From Arion vulgaris (taxonomy: Eukaryota > Mollusca > Gastropoda > Stylommatophora > Arionidae), in the NCBI GenBank assembly GCA_020796225.1, contig CM036767.1:26569253-26633252 (forward strand): a stretch of DNA of 64,000 nucleotides, given 5' to 3'. The position numbers were made by a program, and so were the translations under genes. The notes beneath the pieces were generated by a model. The model did not search any database and was not told the origin of the DNA. It saw nothing but the letters and a program-made list of their open reading frames with translations. Below, in pieces: positions 50,301 through 61,400 of the stretch; the first letter of the stretch is position 1, and each line of letters opens with the position of its first letter.

Positions 50301-50731
50301 GTGTAGTCCAGTAGTTAATCTTGTTTTGACATATTCTCTCATAGTGGTGTTGTGTAGTCCAATAGTTAATCTTGTATTGACGTGTTCTCTCATAGTGGTG
50401 TTTTGTAGTCCAGTAGTTAATCTTGTTTTGATGTGTTCTCTCCTAGTGGTGTTTTGTAGTCCAATAGTTAATCTTGTTTTGACATGTTCTCTCCTAGTGG
50501 TGTTTTGTAGTCCAGTAGTTAATCTTGTTTTGACGTGTTCTCTCCTAGTGGTGTTTTGTAGTCCAGTAGTTAATCTTGTTTTGACGTGTTCTCTCCTAGT
50601 GGTGTTTTGTAGTCCAGTAGTTAATCTTGTTTTGATGTGTTCTCTCCTAGTGGTGTTTTGTAGTCCAGTAGTTAATCTTGTTTTGATGTGTTCTCTCCTA
50701 GTGGTGTTGTGTTCTCTCCTAGTGGTGTTGT
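47326..50731 (+). repeat. 51-bp minisatellite, about 66 copies
   Basis: Unit gtccagtagttaatcttgtt...(51 bp = 17 codons). Variants: cca(g/a)tag, tgacgtg/tgacatg/tgatgtg, ctcctag/ctcatag, tgttgtg/tgttttg. Frames of 394 and 254 codons (+) and 391 codons (minus) arise because the unit is a multiple of three without stops in those frames. Indels cluster at 49.39-49.66 and 50.05-50.32 kb. Confidence 0.97.
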
Positions 50732-50745
50732 GTGTGTATGACCTA

Positions 50746-50845
50746 AGTGCTCTCTCCAAATGGTACTGTATGTGTGTGTGTATGCAATAAGTGCTCTCTC
50801 CAAATGGTACTGTATGTGTGTGTGTATACAATAAGTGTTCTCTCC
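50746..50845 (+). repeat. 44-bp GT-rich repeat
   Basis: Two full copies and a partial third of agtgctctctccaaatggta..., each with a (GT) run. Adjoins the 51-bp array, sharing 'gtgttctctcc'. Confidence 0.88.
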
Positions 50846-51138
50846 AGATTCTCTTCTATCTAACAGCAGCTCTCTTCTATCCAACAGTGACCCTCCAGAT
50901 ATCCTGATAATAAGCTCACCTAAGCTGATTCTATATTTCAAATAGTCATACATAGTGATAAACTCCACACATACATGTACTATAAATCTAACATAGCTTG
51001 ACCATGTACTGGGAACGTCTTATGGTATCTAAGTTGTTCCTTACTTTTGAGTATTTTGATTGCGCATGAATATGCTTGACTCAGCAAATGTACATCATCT
51101 ATCAGCACAGAAATGTGGCTTCTTCTTTGCTTTCGTCT

Positions 51139-51345
51139 TGTTAACTACACTTTGTGATCTGTGTGCTTTGTTCTTATCAACAAAGTTAATCACACTTTGT
51201 GATCTCTGGTTTGTTGTTATCAACCAAGTTAACCACACTTTGTGATTTGTGTGCTTTGTTCTTATCAGTGAAGTTAATCACACTTTGTCATCTGTGTGGT
51301 TTGTTCTTATCAGTGAAGTTAATCACACTTTATCATCTGTGTGGT
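51139..51345 (+). repeat. 45-bp minisatellite
   Basis: About 4.6 copies of gttaatcacactttgtgatc... Confidence 0.88.
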
Positions 51346-51424
51346 TTGCGTCAAGAATGGGAATACGCTGCACTCCAGCTTCTATATAGAACGGATGCAT
51401 CTGAATTTTGTGCTAAAATGTCTC

Positions 51425-51640
51425 AATCGTGAACACACTGTGTCAGCTGACACAAGAAAAAGTTGTGTAATCCGTGAGCATAGTCATTTGACTTGATATA
51501 AATTTTTGTCATCTGTGAACACACAATTAAATGTCATCCGGGAACACACTAATGTGCCAGCTAACACGGTAGAAAATTTGTGTCATCTGTGAACACACAA
51601 TTAAATATCCATGAACACAGTAATGTGTCAGCTGGCACGA
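51425..51640 (+). repeat. Degenerate repeat of 'ctgtgaacacac'
   Basis: Recurring gtcatctgtgaacacac, gtgtcagctgacac-like and cagctaacacgg blocks with variable spacing; old tandem duplication. Confidence 0.55.
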
Positions 51641-52193
51641 CATAAATGTATCAAACAGTTTTCAAAACAAAGAGATAAGGTGGTCGCATCATAAACTGTT
51701 TGAGCAAAATATAAACTTTCATCAGAGCAACAAAAAACCTCAGAAATGTCACTTTTATATATAGGTCAGTCTAGTTGATTGTTGAATAATAGTTGTTTAA
51801 TATAGGCTGGGTCTCAGATGCCTTTTCTTAAGTGCGTGTTTGAAGAGCTGGCTTCTTAATAGAACTATAACTGGAACTTTTTCCCTCTGTACTCATGTTC
51901 TTATCAACCCCTCTGTAATTTGGTAACTGACTTGCTGAGTTAGTGAAGGGAAGACAGCGAGGAAGGGAACTGATCACATCATGTCCAAATGCTACTGCCT
52001 AGTACTGTGAGATCTCTTACACTTTACAACCCATATGGTATTATTTACTATGGAATTATTTTTGTCTAGGTTTGACCACAGTTGAAACATACCAATTATA
52101 GTTAGTCTGTATGTATATTATTGTATAAAAATGTGTGCTTACTGTCATCATATATTTGAGTGATATTACAGACATTAGATTTCTGACATGTGC

Positions 52194-52271
52194 ACAAATA
52201 AATGAACTCAACGTGGGGGACAAATAAATGAACTCAACGTGGGGGACAAATAAATGAACTCAATGTAAGGG
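52194..52271 (+). repeat. 26-bp tandem repeat, three copies
   Basis: acaaataaatgaactcaacg... three times, the last diverged. Confidence 0.9.
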
Positions 52272-52397
52272 AAACCTGAAGTTCTTTACTAAATAATAAC
52301 TTGTTTCTGGTAACTGTACAAGCTAATCTTTATTTACCCTAATAAACTAGGCAGTTTAACTTGTGTTACAATCATTGTGGGTTCAGATCCTGGTCAT

Positions 52398-52829
52398 GTC
52401 ATTCTGTTTACTACTACATTTGTCATTCTGTTTACTACTACATTTGTCATTCTGTTTACTACTACATTTGTCATTCTGTTTACTACTACATTTGTCATTC
52501 TGTTTACTACTACATTTGTCATTCTGTTTACTACTACATTTGTCATTCTGTTTACTACTACATTTGTCATTCTGTTTACTACTACATTTGTCATTCTGTT
52601 TACTACTACATTTGTCATTCTGTTTACTACTACATTTGTCATTCTGTTTACTACTACATTTGTCATTCTGTTTACTACTACATTTGTCATTCTGTTTACT
52701 ACTACATTTGTCATTCTGTTTACTACTACATTTGTCATTCTGTTTACTACTACATTTGTCATTCTGTTTACTACTACATTTGTCATTCTGTTTACTACTA
52801 CATTTGTCATTCTGTTTACTACTACATTT
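52398..52829 (+). repeat. 24-bp minisatellite, 18 identical copies
   Basis: Eighteen copies of gtcattctgtttactactac..., with no difference that I can see. All three + frames and one minus frame stay open across it, which explains the 138-183 codon frames here. Confidence 0.97.
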
Positions 52830-53246
52830 TCCCCCAGAACTTATGGATTATTAGTTGTTGTTTTTTTTATTAATACTTTTCCTCACTTTAAAAAGGAACA
52901 TGTCTTGTTCATAAAAGTTGACTATTAATTTTTGTTTCATAATGAATATCACACATCATTTTGTTGTGATGTTGATAGTGTGACATATTCGTATAACAAC
53001 GCTCTGTGAGGTCACTAACACTGATTCAATTATTGTGAGAATTTGTGTGCAGGAGAAGTGTCCCAGTATAGCATTCTTCAGTTATCAGACCAAGGATCAG
53101 GATAGAAAGTGTGATCATTGAGTGAGCTAGCAATCCTGATGAAGCTGCTGATCAGAACTCAATACTATTCATCAATAGCAAAGGGGAGATTAAAACGTTT
53201 TCTGTTACAGAAGTTGTTAAAATATAGTGATGTTTCATAGTATTTC

Positions 53247-53500
53247 TTCTTCAAACGCTCCATATCGACCACTTGTTAACCACTGTATGATTTTTATGTG
53301 ATCCGCGCCTAAGAGCGATTGTACGTTAGGCCAGTTATGCGCCTACAAGTAGGCCAGCACATCAAATTTCTGCAATGCTTTTTATTTACTAGGGTAGGTT
53401 CCCTATGTTCTACATCAGTCATCTCTTACGACATGCCTTGTAGGTCACAGTGGTACTATTCTTTGCTTCCCTTGCGGGCTCCGGCACTACATGGGCGGGT
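53247..53500 (+). mobile_element. SINE family S, copy 9, abutting a minisatellite
   Basis: Full length, from 'gctccatatcgaccacttgt' to 'ggcactacatgggcgg'. The 54-bp array starts directly after it. Confidence 0.85.
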
Positions 53501-56428
53501 TTTATAGGATAACAAATACATTAGAAGATCATTCAAGAGATGAGTGAGTGAGGTTTCATAGTTCAACAAATACATTAGAAGATCATTCAAGAGATGAGTG
53601 AGTGAGGTTTCATAGTTCAACAAATACATTAGAAGATCATTCAAGAGATGAGTGAGTGAGGTTTCATAGTTCAACAAATACATTAGAAGATCATTCAAGA
53701 GATGAGTGAGGAGGTTTCATAGTTCAACAAATACATTAGATCATTCAAGAGATGAGTGAGGAGGTTTCATAGTTCAACAAATACATTAGAAGATCATTCA
53801 AGAGATGAGTGAGTGAGGTTTCATAGTTCAACAAATACATTAGATCATTCAAGAGGTGAGTGAGGTTTCATAGTTAAACAAATACATTAGAAGATCATTC
53901 AAGAGATGAGTGAGGAGGTTTCATAGTTAAACAAATACATTAGATCATTCAAGAGATGAGTGAGTGAGGTTTCATAGTTCAACAAATACATTAGAAGATC
54001 ATTCAAGAGATGAGTGAGGAGGTTTCATAGTTCAACAAATACATTAGAAGATCATTCAAGTGATGAGTGAGTGAGGTTTCATAGTTAAACAAATACATTA
54101 GAAGATCATTCAAGAGATGAGTGAGGAGGTTTCATAGTTCAACAAATACATTAGAAGATCATTCAAGTGATGAGTGAGTGAGGTTTCATAGTTAAACAAA
54201 TACATTAGAAGATCATTCAAGAGATGAGTGAGGAGGTTTCATAGTTCAACAAATACATTAGATCATTCAAGAGATGAGTGAGTGAGGTTTCATAGTTAAA
54301 CAAATACATTAGAAGATCATTCAAGAGATGAGTGAGGAGGTTTCATAGTTAAACAAATACATTAGATCATTCAAGAGATGAGTGAGGAGGTTTCATAGTT
54401 CAACAAATACATTAGAAGATCATTCAAGAGATGAGTGAGTGAGGTTTCATAGTTAAACAAATACATTAGATCATTCAAGAGATGAGTGAGTGAGGTTTCA
54501 TAGTTCAACAAATACATTAGAAGATCATTCAAGAGATGAGTGAGGAGGTTTCATAGTTAAACAAATACATTAGATCATTCAAGAGATGAGTGAGGAGGTT
54601 TCATAGTTCAACAAATACATTAGAAGATCATTCAAGAGATGAGTGAGTGAGGTTTCATAGTTAAACAAATACATTAGATCATTCAAGAGATGAGTGAGTG
54701 AGGTTTCATAGTTAAACAAATACATTAGATCATTCAAGAGATGAGTGAGTGGGGTTTCATAGTTAAACAAATACATTAGAAGATCATTCAAGAGATGAGT
54801 GAGTGGGGTTTCATAGTTAAACAAATACATTAGAAGATCATTCAAGAGATGAGTGAGGAGGTTTCATAGTTCAACAAATACATTAGAAGATCATTCAAGA
54901 GATGAGTGAGGAGGTTTCATAGTTCAACAAATACATTAGAAGATCATTCAAGAGATGAGTGAGTGAGGTTTCATAGTTAAACAAATACATTAGAAGATCA
55001 TTCAAGAGATGAGTGAGTGAGGTTTCATAGTTCAACAAATACATTAGATCATTCAAGAGATGAGTGAGGAGGTTTCATAGTTCAACAAATACATTAGAAG
55101 ATCATTCAAGAGATGAGTGAGTGAGGTTTCATAGTTAAACAAATACATTAGATCATTCAAGAGATGAGTGAGTGGGGTTTCATAGTTAAACAAATACATT
55201 AGAAGATCATTCAAGAGATGAGTGAGGAGGTTTCATAGTTCAACAAATACATTAGAAGATCATTCAAGAGATGAGTGAGGAGGTTTAATAGTTCAACAAA
55301 TACATTAGAAGATCATTCAAGAGATGAGTGAGGAGGTTTCATAGTTAAACAAATACATTAGAAGATCATTCAAGAGATGAGTGAGGAGGTTTCATAGTTA
55401 AACAAATACATTAGATCATTCAAGAGATGAGTGAGGAGGTTTCATAGTTCAACAAATACATTAGAAGATCATTCAAGAGATGAGTGAGTGAGGTTTCATA
55501 GTTCAACAAATACATTAGATCATTCAAGAGATGAGTGAGTGAGGTTTCATAGTTCAACAAATACATTAGAAGATCATTCAAGAGATGAGTGAGGAGGTTT
55601 CATAGTTCAACAAATACATTAGAAGATCATTCAAGAGATGAGTGAGGAGGTTTCATAGTTAAACAAATACATTAGATCATTCAAGAGATGAGTGAGGAGG
55701 TTTCATAGTTCAACAAATACATTAGAAGATCATTCAAGAGATGAGTGAGTGGGGTTTCATAGTTAAACAAATACATTAGAAGATCATTCAAGAGATGAGT
55801 GAGGAGGTTTCATAGTTAAACAAATACATTAGATCATTCAAGAGATGAGTGAGTGGGGTTTCATAGTTAAACAAATACATTAGAAGATCATTCAAGAGAT
55901 GAGTGAGTGAGGTTTCATAGTTCAACAAATACATTAGATCATTCAAGAGATGAGTGAGTGAGGTTTCATAGTTCAACAAATACATTAGAAGATCATTCAA
56001 GAGATGAGTGAGGGGTTTCATAGTTAACAAATACATTAGAAGATCATTCAAGAGATGAGTGAGTGAGGTTTCATAGTTAACAAATACATTAGATCATTCA
56101 AGAGATGAGAGAGAGGTTTCATAGTTCAACAAATACATTAGAAGATCATTCAAGAGATGAGTGAGTGGGGTTTCATAGTTAAACAAATACATTAGAAGAT
56201 CATTCAAGAGATGAGTGAGTGAGGTTTCATAGTTCAACAAATACATTAGATCATTCAAGAGATGAGTGAGTGAGGTTTCATAGTTCAACAAATACATTAG
56301 AAGATCATTCAAGAGATGAGTGAGGAGGTTTCATAGTTCAACAAATACATTAGAAGATCATTCAAGAGATGAGTGAGGAGGTTTCATAGTTAAACAAATA
56401 CATTAGATCATTCAAGAGATGAGTGAGG
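53501..56428 (+). repeat. About 54-bp minisatellite, about 55 copies
   Basis: Unit caacaaatacattagaagat... ending ggtttcatagtt. Variants: attaga(aga)tcatt, gagtgagtgagg / gagtgaggagg / gagtgggg, gttcaac / gttaaac. Variants recur in blocks rather than at random. It begins at the last base of SINE copy 9. Confidence 0.96.
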
Positions 56429-56710
56429 GCTTGCTGTACTTAATGATGCAATAGTACTGTGTATGCTATTTTATCATTTAGTTTGCTATTTTTTGTCTGT
56501 TTCCAGCCAACTTTGGTTCGTTCATGGAGTTTTTAATCTTAATTTTTGACCCATAACTTCAGTGTCACCAAATTTTGAATGAATATTTTTTGTCATTTTA
56601 TGATCAGCATGCCAGCTTGTAAATGGATGTCATTCTTGCATCATTGGCCACTATTCAATATTACAATCCAGTAACAGTGCACATCTTACAGGGTTACAAC
56701 AATCTTCCAT

Positions 56711-57523
56711 ACTTTGCTTGGTCTGTGACCATATTCTGTAGTGTGTCTTGCTTGCTCTCTGATCATATTCTATAGTGTGTCTTGCTTGGTCTGTGACCAT
56801 ATTCTGTAGTGTGTCATGCTTGGTCTGTGACCATATTCTGTAGTGTGTCATGCTTGGTCTGTGATCATATTCTGTAGTGTCTTTGCTCTCTGATCATATT
56901 CTGTAATGTGTCTTGTTTGGTCTCTGATCATATTCTGTAGTGTGTCTTGTTTGCTCTGTAATCATATTCTGCAGTGTGTCTTGCTTGGTCTGGGCCATAT
57001 TCTGTAATGTGTCGTGTTTGGTCTGTGACCATATTCTGTAATGTGTCTTGTTTGGTCTCTGATCATATTCTGTAGTGTGTGTTGTTTGCTCTGTGATCAT
57101 ATTCTGTAGTGTGTCTTGTTTGCTCTGTGATCATATTCTGTAATGTGTCGCGTTTGGTCTGTGATCATATTCTGTAATGTGTCTTGTTTGGTCTGTGATC
57201 ATATTCTGTAATGTGTCTTGTTTGGTCTGTGATCATATTCTGTAATGTGTCTTGTTTGGTCTGTGATCATATTCTGTAATGTGTCTTGTTTGGTCTGTGA
57301 TCATATTCTGTAATGTGTCTTGTTTGATCTGGGCCATATTCTGTATGTGTCTTTTTGTAGTCTTGTAGTCTATTCTGTAATGTGTCTTGATCTTGGTCTT
57401 ATCATATTCTGTAATGTGTCTTGTTTGGTCTGTGATCATATTCTGTAATGTGTCTTGTTTGGTCTGTGATCATATTCTGTAGTGTGTCTTGCTTGATCTG
57501 GGCCATATTCTGTAGTGTGTCTC
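56711..57523 (+). repeat. 34-bp minisatellite, about 24 copies
   Basis: Unit tctgtgatcatattctgtaa...(34 bp). Variants: gaccat/gatcat/gggccat, gtaatg/gtagtg, ttgtttgg/ttgcttgc. Most irregular near 57340-57410. Confidence 0.95.
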
Positions 57524-58499
57524 TAATTTTGCTTCAGTTGTTCATCTCAGGATCCAGTTCTTCTTCTGCAAGCTGTACCCTTGATCTGTCTCTCTCTCTC
57601 ATCTTCCTTATGGGGGTCTCTTATGATAACATAGCTAATCCAAGTTACTTCTAATTAATGTTTCTGTGCAATACTCTGTTATTCCAAAAAACATCAAAAT
57701 TTGAACATACAGCAGATTTTCAATGTTATTACATAATACCCCCTCACACTGCATTATTTTATTATTATTTTGAAAAAAGTCATTTCAAAAATTTTAATTC
57801 CTACAAAATATTTTCACAATCTAACTTACACCGGAGACTCACCGGTGCTACGGAGTTCTTGCACTGCCGTTGAGATATTCCTGTGTAAGAATGGGATCGG
57901 AGCACACATGGTTACTCAACAAAGTGCAATGATGATGGTCCTATCAATTATTATATTGGTGCATTTCTTCTAGATGTTACTGTTTATGCTGAATTTGTTT
58001 CACCTGAACTTTCAGGATTTTTCTTTGGCAAATTGTGTATTATGATGCTAGTCTGATTGAATGTTATTGTTGGAGATTGTTTTTATAAGATTGGGAGTTG
58101 ATGTTGGTTGACATAATTTGATTTCAAAGCATCTGTCTCATTGTGTTGTTGGGAATTGAAAACTAACTGATGGTGTAGAACAAGGTCTTTTGAAAGTTCC
58201 ATTGTTTGATTGTGTCACGCCCTTATGTATTTCAGTGTGGTGCCCTTTGTGTTGTATTTGCATGACGTTTTCCCTATTCAATGTTATGTAAGATTTGAAA
58301 TCTGGGGGGCTATTAAAGATATGATGATCTGGAGAGATCAGCTGAACTTGAAGTTATTCAAAGGCATCACATCTTGAAGCCTTTCTAAGATTGATCAAAC
58401 CAACTTGTGGGAAAATATCATATAAAGATCTGAGGTTTAACTAACTGTAGGTTTTGGGTTCATCTTATGAAAGGTGGCATATCCTTCGGACGACCATCA
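57524..58499. other. No recognisable gene
   Basis: Short frames only. The block 'catatccttcggacg'...'ccatcaaccacagtaaatga' near 58.48 kb matches 25.72-25.75 kb, so LINE debris is present. Confidence 0.4.
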
Positions 58500-61400
58500 A
58501 CCACAGTAAATGAGTCATCTATATTCGGGGCACCACTTAGTTCAGTAGTTTGCCATTTTTTTGTCAATGGTGGGTCTATTTTCCTTTCTTAAAAATTCCT
58601 GACACAAATTTGCTTCCAAACTCCCCCGGGGGTTTGCCATGTCGCTTGAGTTGTGATCAGCTCACCCCCTTTTTGCTACGGGCCCCTGCTAAACGCCGTC
58701 ATCATATATGCATTTGTTGGTCTATTGATTCTCCAAGTCTAAATGAACCCATCTCAGAATGCTTATGTGTCTGCTGTGAACTGCTTATATTTGAACAAAA
58801 CAACACTGTTATATTATGAATAGTTTCATGTTATCCCTATTTTTGTGTGTAACACACTTTTATACTGTCTTTTTTCTTCTAGAACTATAGTATAACTATT
58901 GAATAATAGCCTGATAACATCACTGCACAGTTCAGTTAAACATCATTTATATATATATTTCATCCATTTTTTTATTATGTTGTTAACCTTATGTTGCGTG
59001 AAATAGGGCATGCCCCTAAGTTACCCAAATTTTTTAAAAAATCTCAGTTTTTTTTTGTAATGTGTTTGATTGTTTCAAGTGAGAAAGTTCTTTTTCATGT
59101 GGTTCTTTAGCTGAACTTACACAAAAACATATAAATTGAAATCTCTGTACACCATGCTAAAAATGGTTATCATATTTTCTGGGTTAAAAGAGAATGTAAA
59201 ACTGCTGCCAGGTTACTCCTTGGTACGGGAATTTCAGAAAGCTGATGAGATTGGATGCCTGTGGGAGTACCTGAGTGCAGAGATATTGATGCAGGGATTG
59301 ATCCTTAGGGTACCCCAGTTAAGAAAAAAACCTTTAAATAAAAAAAATGTTTTAAAAATTTGTTTCGCTCCTTTGTCTACACACTTTAGTCTTTCGAATT
59401 CAAGTTTCTATACTTTACAGACATTCTTTTTTTGTTTTTTTTTGAATTTTGCCTTTTTTAAAAACCAGAAACATGGTCCACTTTTATGTTGTCCTTTGCA
59501 CAAGGGGGGAACTCTTTTTTTACCTTCAAAGACAAAGCAGAATTTCATCTCCCCTTACCTACTTATTTGTATTTACAGAAATCATTTATAAATATCAAAA
59601 GTCATAGAATATAGAAACATGTTTTTACAGACAAATGGACAACTTTAATACTTTGTTTTTTAATGTCATATTTAAATGTTTTTCGAAAAAAAAAAATTTA
59701 AAAAATTATTTTTTTTTAAAACTTATTTCATATTATAAAACGGGGGATCGCTTTTTGGGGCAATTGCCTTGAATTCTGAAGATTGTGGCCGTCGGGTGAC
59801 ACATAAAACGTTACCCACATAAATGACCCCATTGTCAGTTGAAAATAAAAGGGAGTTTGGTGGCAATTAGAGAAAAATTTTAAAACTTGACATTTTAAAA
59901 TGTTTCCCATTCTCAATACCATAAATAAGTTTATATATATAGATTAACACATAAATATATTTAGAGCTCGGGGAAAAAAACAACTGAAAAACGCTGAACC
60001 TTATTTTTTTAAGATTCCATCACTAGCATGGCAATGACCCTTTTTTAAGGGCCCTCCACCAGTTTGTTAAACTAAAAAGGCCTCATTTTGTCATTTTTCC
60101 CAACAGCCCCCCCACACAACATGGAAAATCACGACCTATTGTGTTTCTCCTTTTTCTTAATCCTTAAAACATTTCTCCCTACTCAAAAACTTACACTATA
60201 ACATGAATACACCAATTAAATGGCAGAAAAATATATTGAAAATCATGTGAGAATCAATTGTTTCTCAACTTTTATTTTTTATTTACTTATTTCAATACCC
60301 ATAGTTCAACAAAATAGCACATCAAAAATTATCAAAAAAAACCCGAAAAAAAAACAAACTTTTTAAAAACCCAAAAACTGAAAATATGCTCTCTGTTTGT
60401 AATCTTCCTAAGTAATATTTTCCCCCGGATCGTTCTGGCAGTTTTTATCATTTTATTGTGATATATAAACAAAACATCAGAACGTAATGTACGTGCACCA
60501 ACCCAGCACCAGGCATTTTGCTTATCCTTCGGTGGGGTGTTGATTTCAGCCAGCTATTGTGTGGGGTTTCGCCCCCGCAGCCTTTGACTGTCCCCACCGT
60601 AACCCACAAGGCAGGGGTTCATTATCTTCAGGGCAGCGACCCAGACGGCCTGCCCCCCGGGGGCTTATGAACGATCTCCCCCAAAAACCGGTCTTTTTAA
60701 TGAACACCTTGGTTTGCTGCCCGTTCAGGTTTGTTTGGGGTTTGTCGCTATTTTTTGATTGTCCCCAATCAAAACAAAGGCAGCAGTTTCCGAGCAAAAA
60801 CGCCACTGGCTTTACTCTCTGGTTTTCCCAGTCTCTGTGTTTTGGGTGATACACCGTTTTCCCCCCCCTTGCCTGGTTTTTTTGTGGGTTTTCCCAGTTC
60901 GCTCATGGGGTGGGCCCATACCCTTTTGCCGTCATGCTCCCCGCAGCGTGGCGCCGTGCCAGCCTGCCCCTCGATGAAGCCCACTGTGACTTTGCCGCGT
61001 TCGTGCTCGCCTGCCCTGGTGCCTACCTACCATTTCCCCCAAATTTCCCTCTCTTCTGACTCAAAGGGGGAAAAACTTGAGTTCCCCCCATGTTCCCCCG
61101 TGCAACTCAACTCGCTCTAGCATCTCATCGGCTCTGGGGATGTCTCAAGAAAGCTTGGGGGGTTTCCATTGAAGGAAAATTTTGGGGGTTTTTGTTATCC
61201 CCCATCTCTGGTGGGGCAGATTTTTGCCTTTGTGGACCCGGCAGCCAACTCACAAAACATCCCCCCCCAAGGGAAAAATTGATAATTTCCCCGCGCGGGT
61301 AAACGTCCTCAATGATTTTGATTCGTGCCCCCATTCTGTGATGGGGCCCGACTTTTGACCTGTGGGGCCCACCCAGTGGTTGCCGGGCATAAATTTGGGG

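Noticed and set aside
52361..52928. Overlapping frames of 138-183 codons
   Set aside because: Produced by eighteen identical 24-bp units; three + frames are open at once.
53456..56312. Repeated NDLLMYLLNYETSLTH frames on the minus strand
   Set aside because: Products of the about 54-bp array; frame changes from unit to unit.
39700..57523. Regular repeats resembling a CRISPR array
   Set aside because: Repeats are contiguous with no unique spacers, in a eukaryotic genome, with no cas-like genes.
59136..59591. 151-codon frame on the + strand
   Set aside because: Low-complexity F/L/K-rich translation in the homopolymer-rich zone; no motif, no splice structure.
60546..61120. Overlapping 96-129 codon frames on both strands
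   Set aside because: GC-rich, unreliable sequence; both strands open, no recognisable domain.
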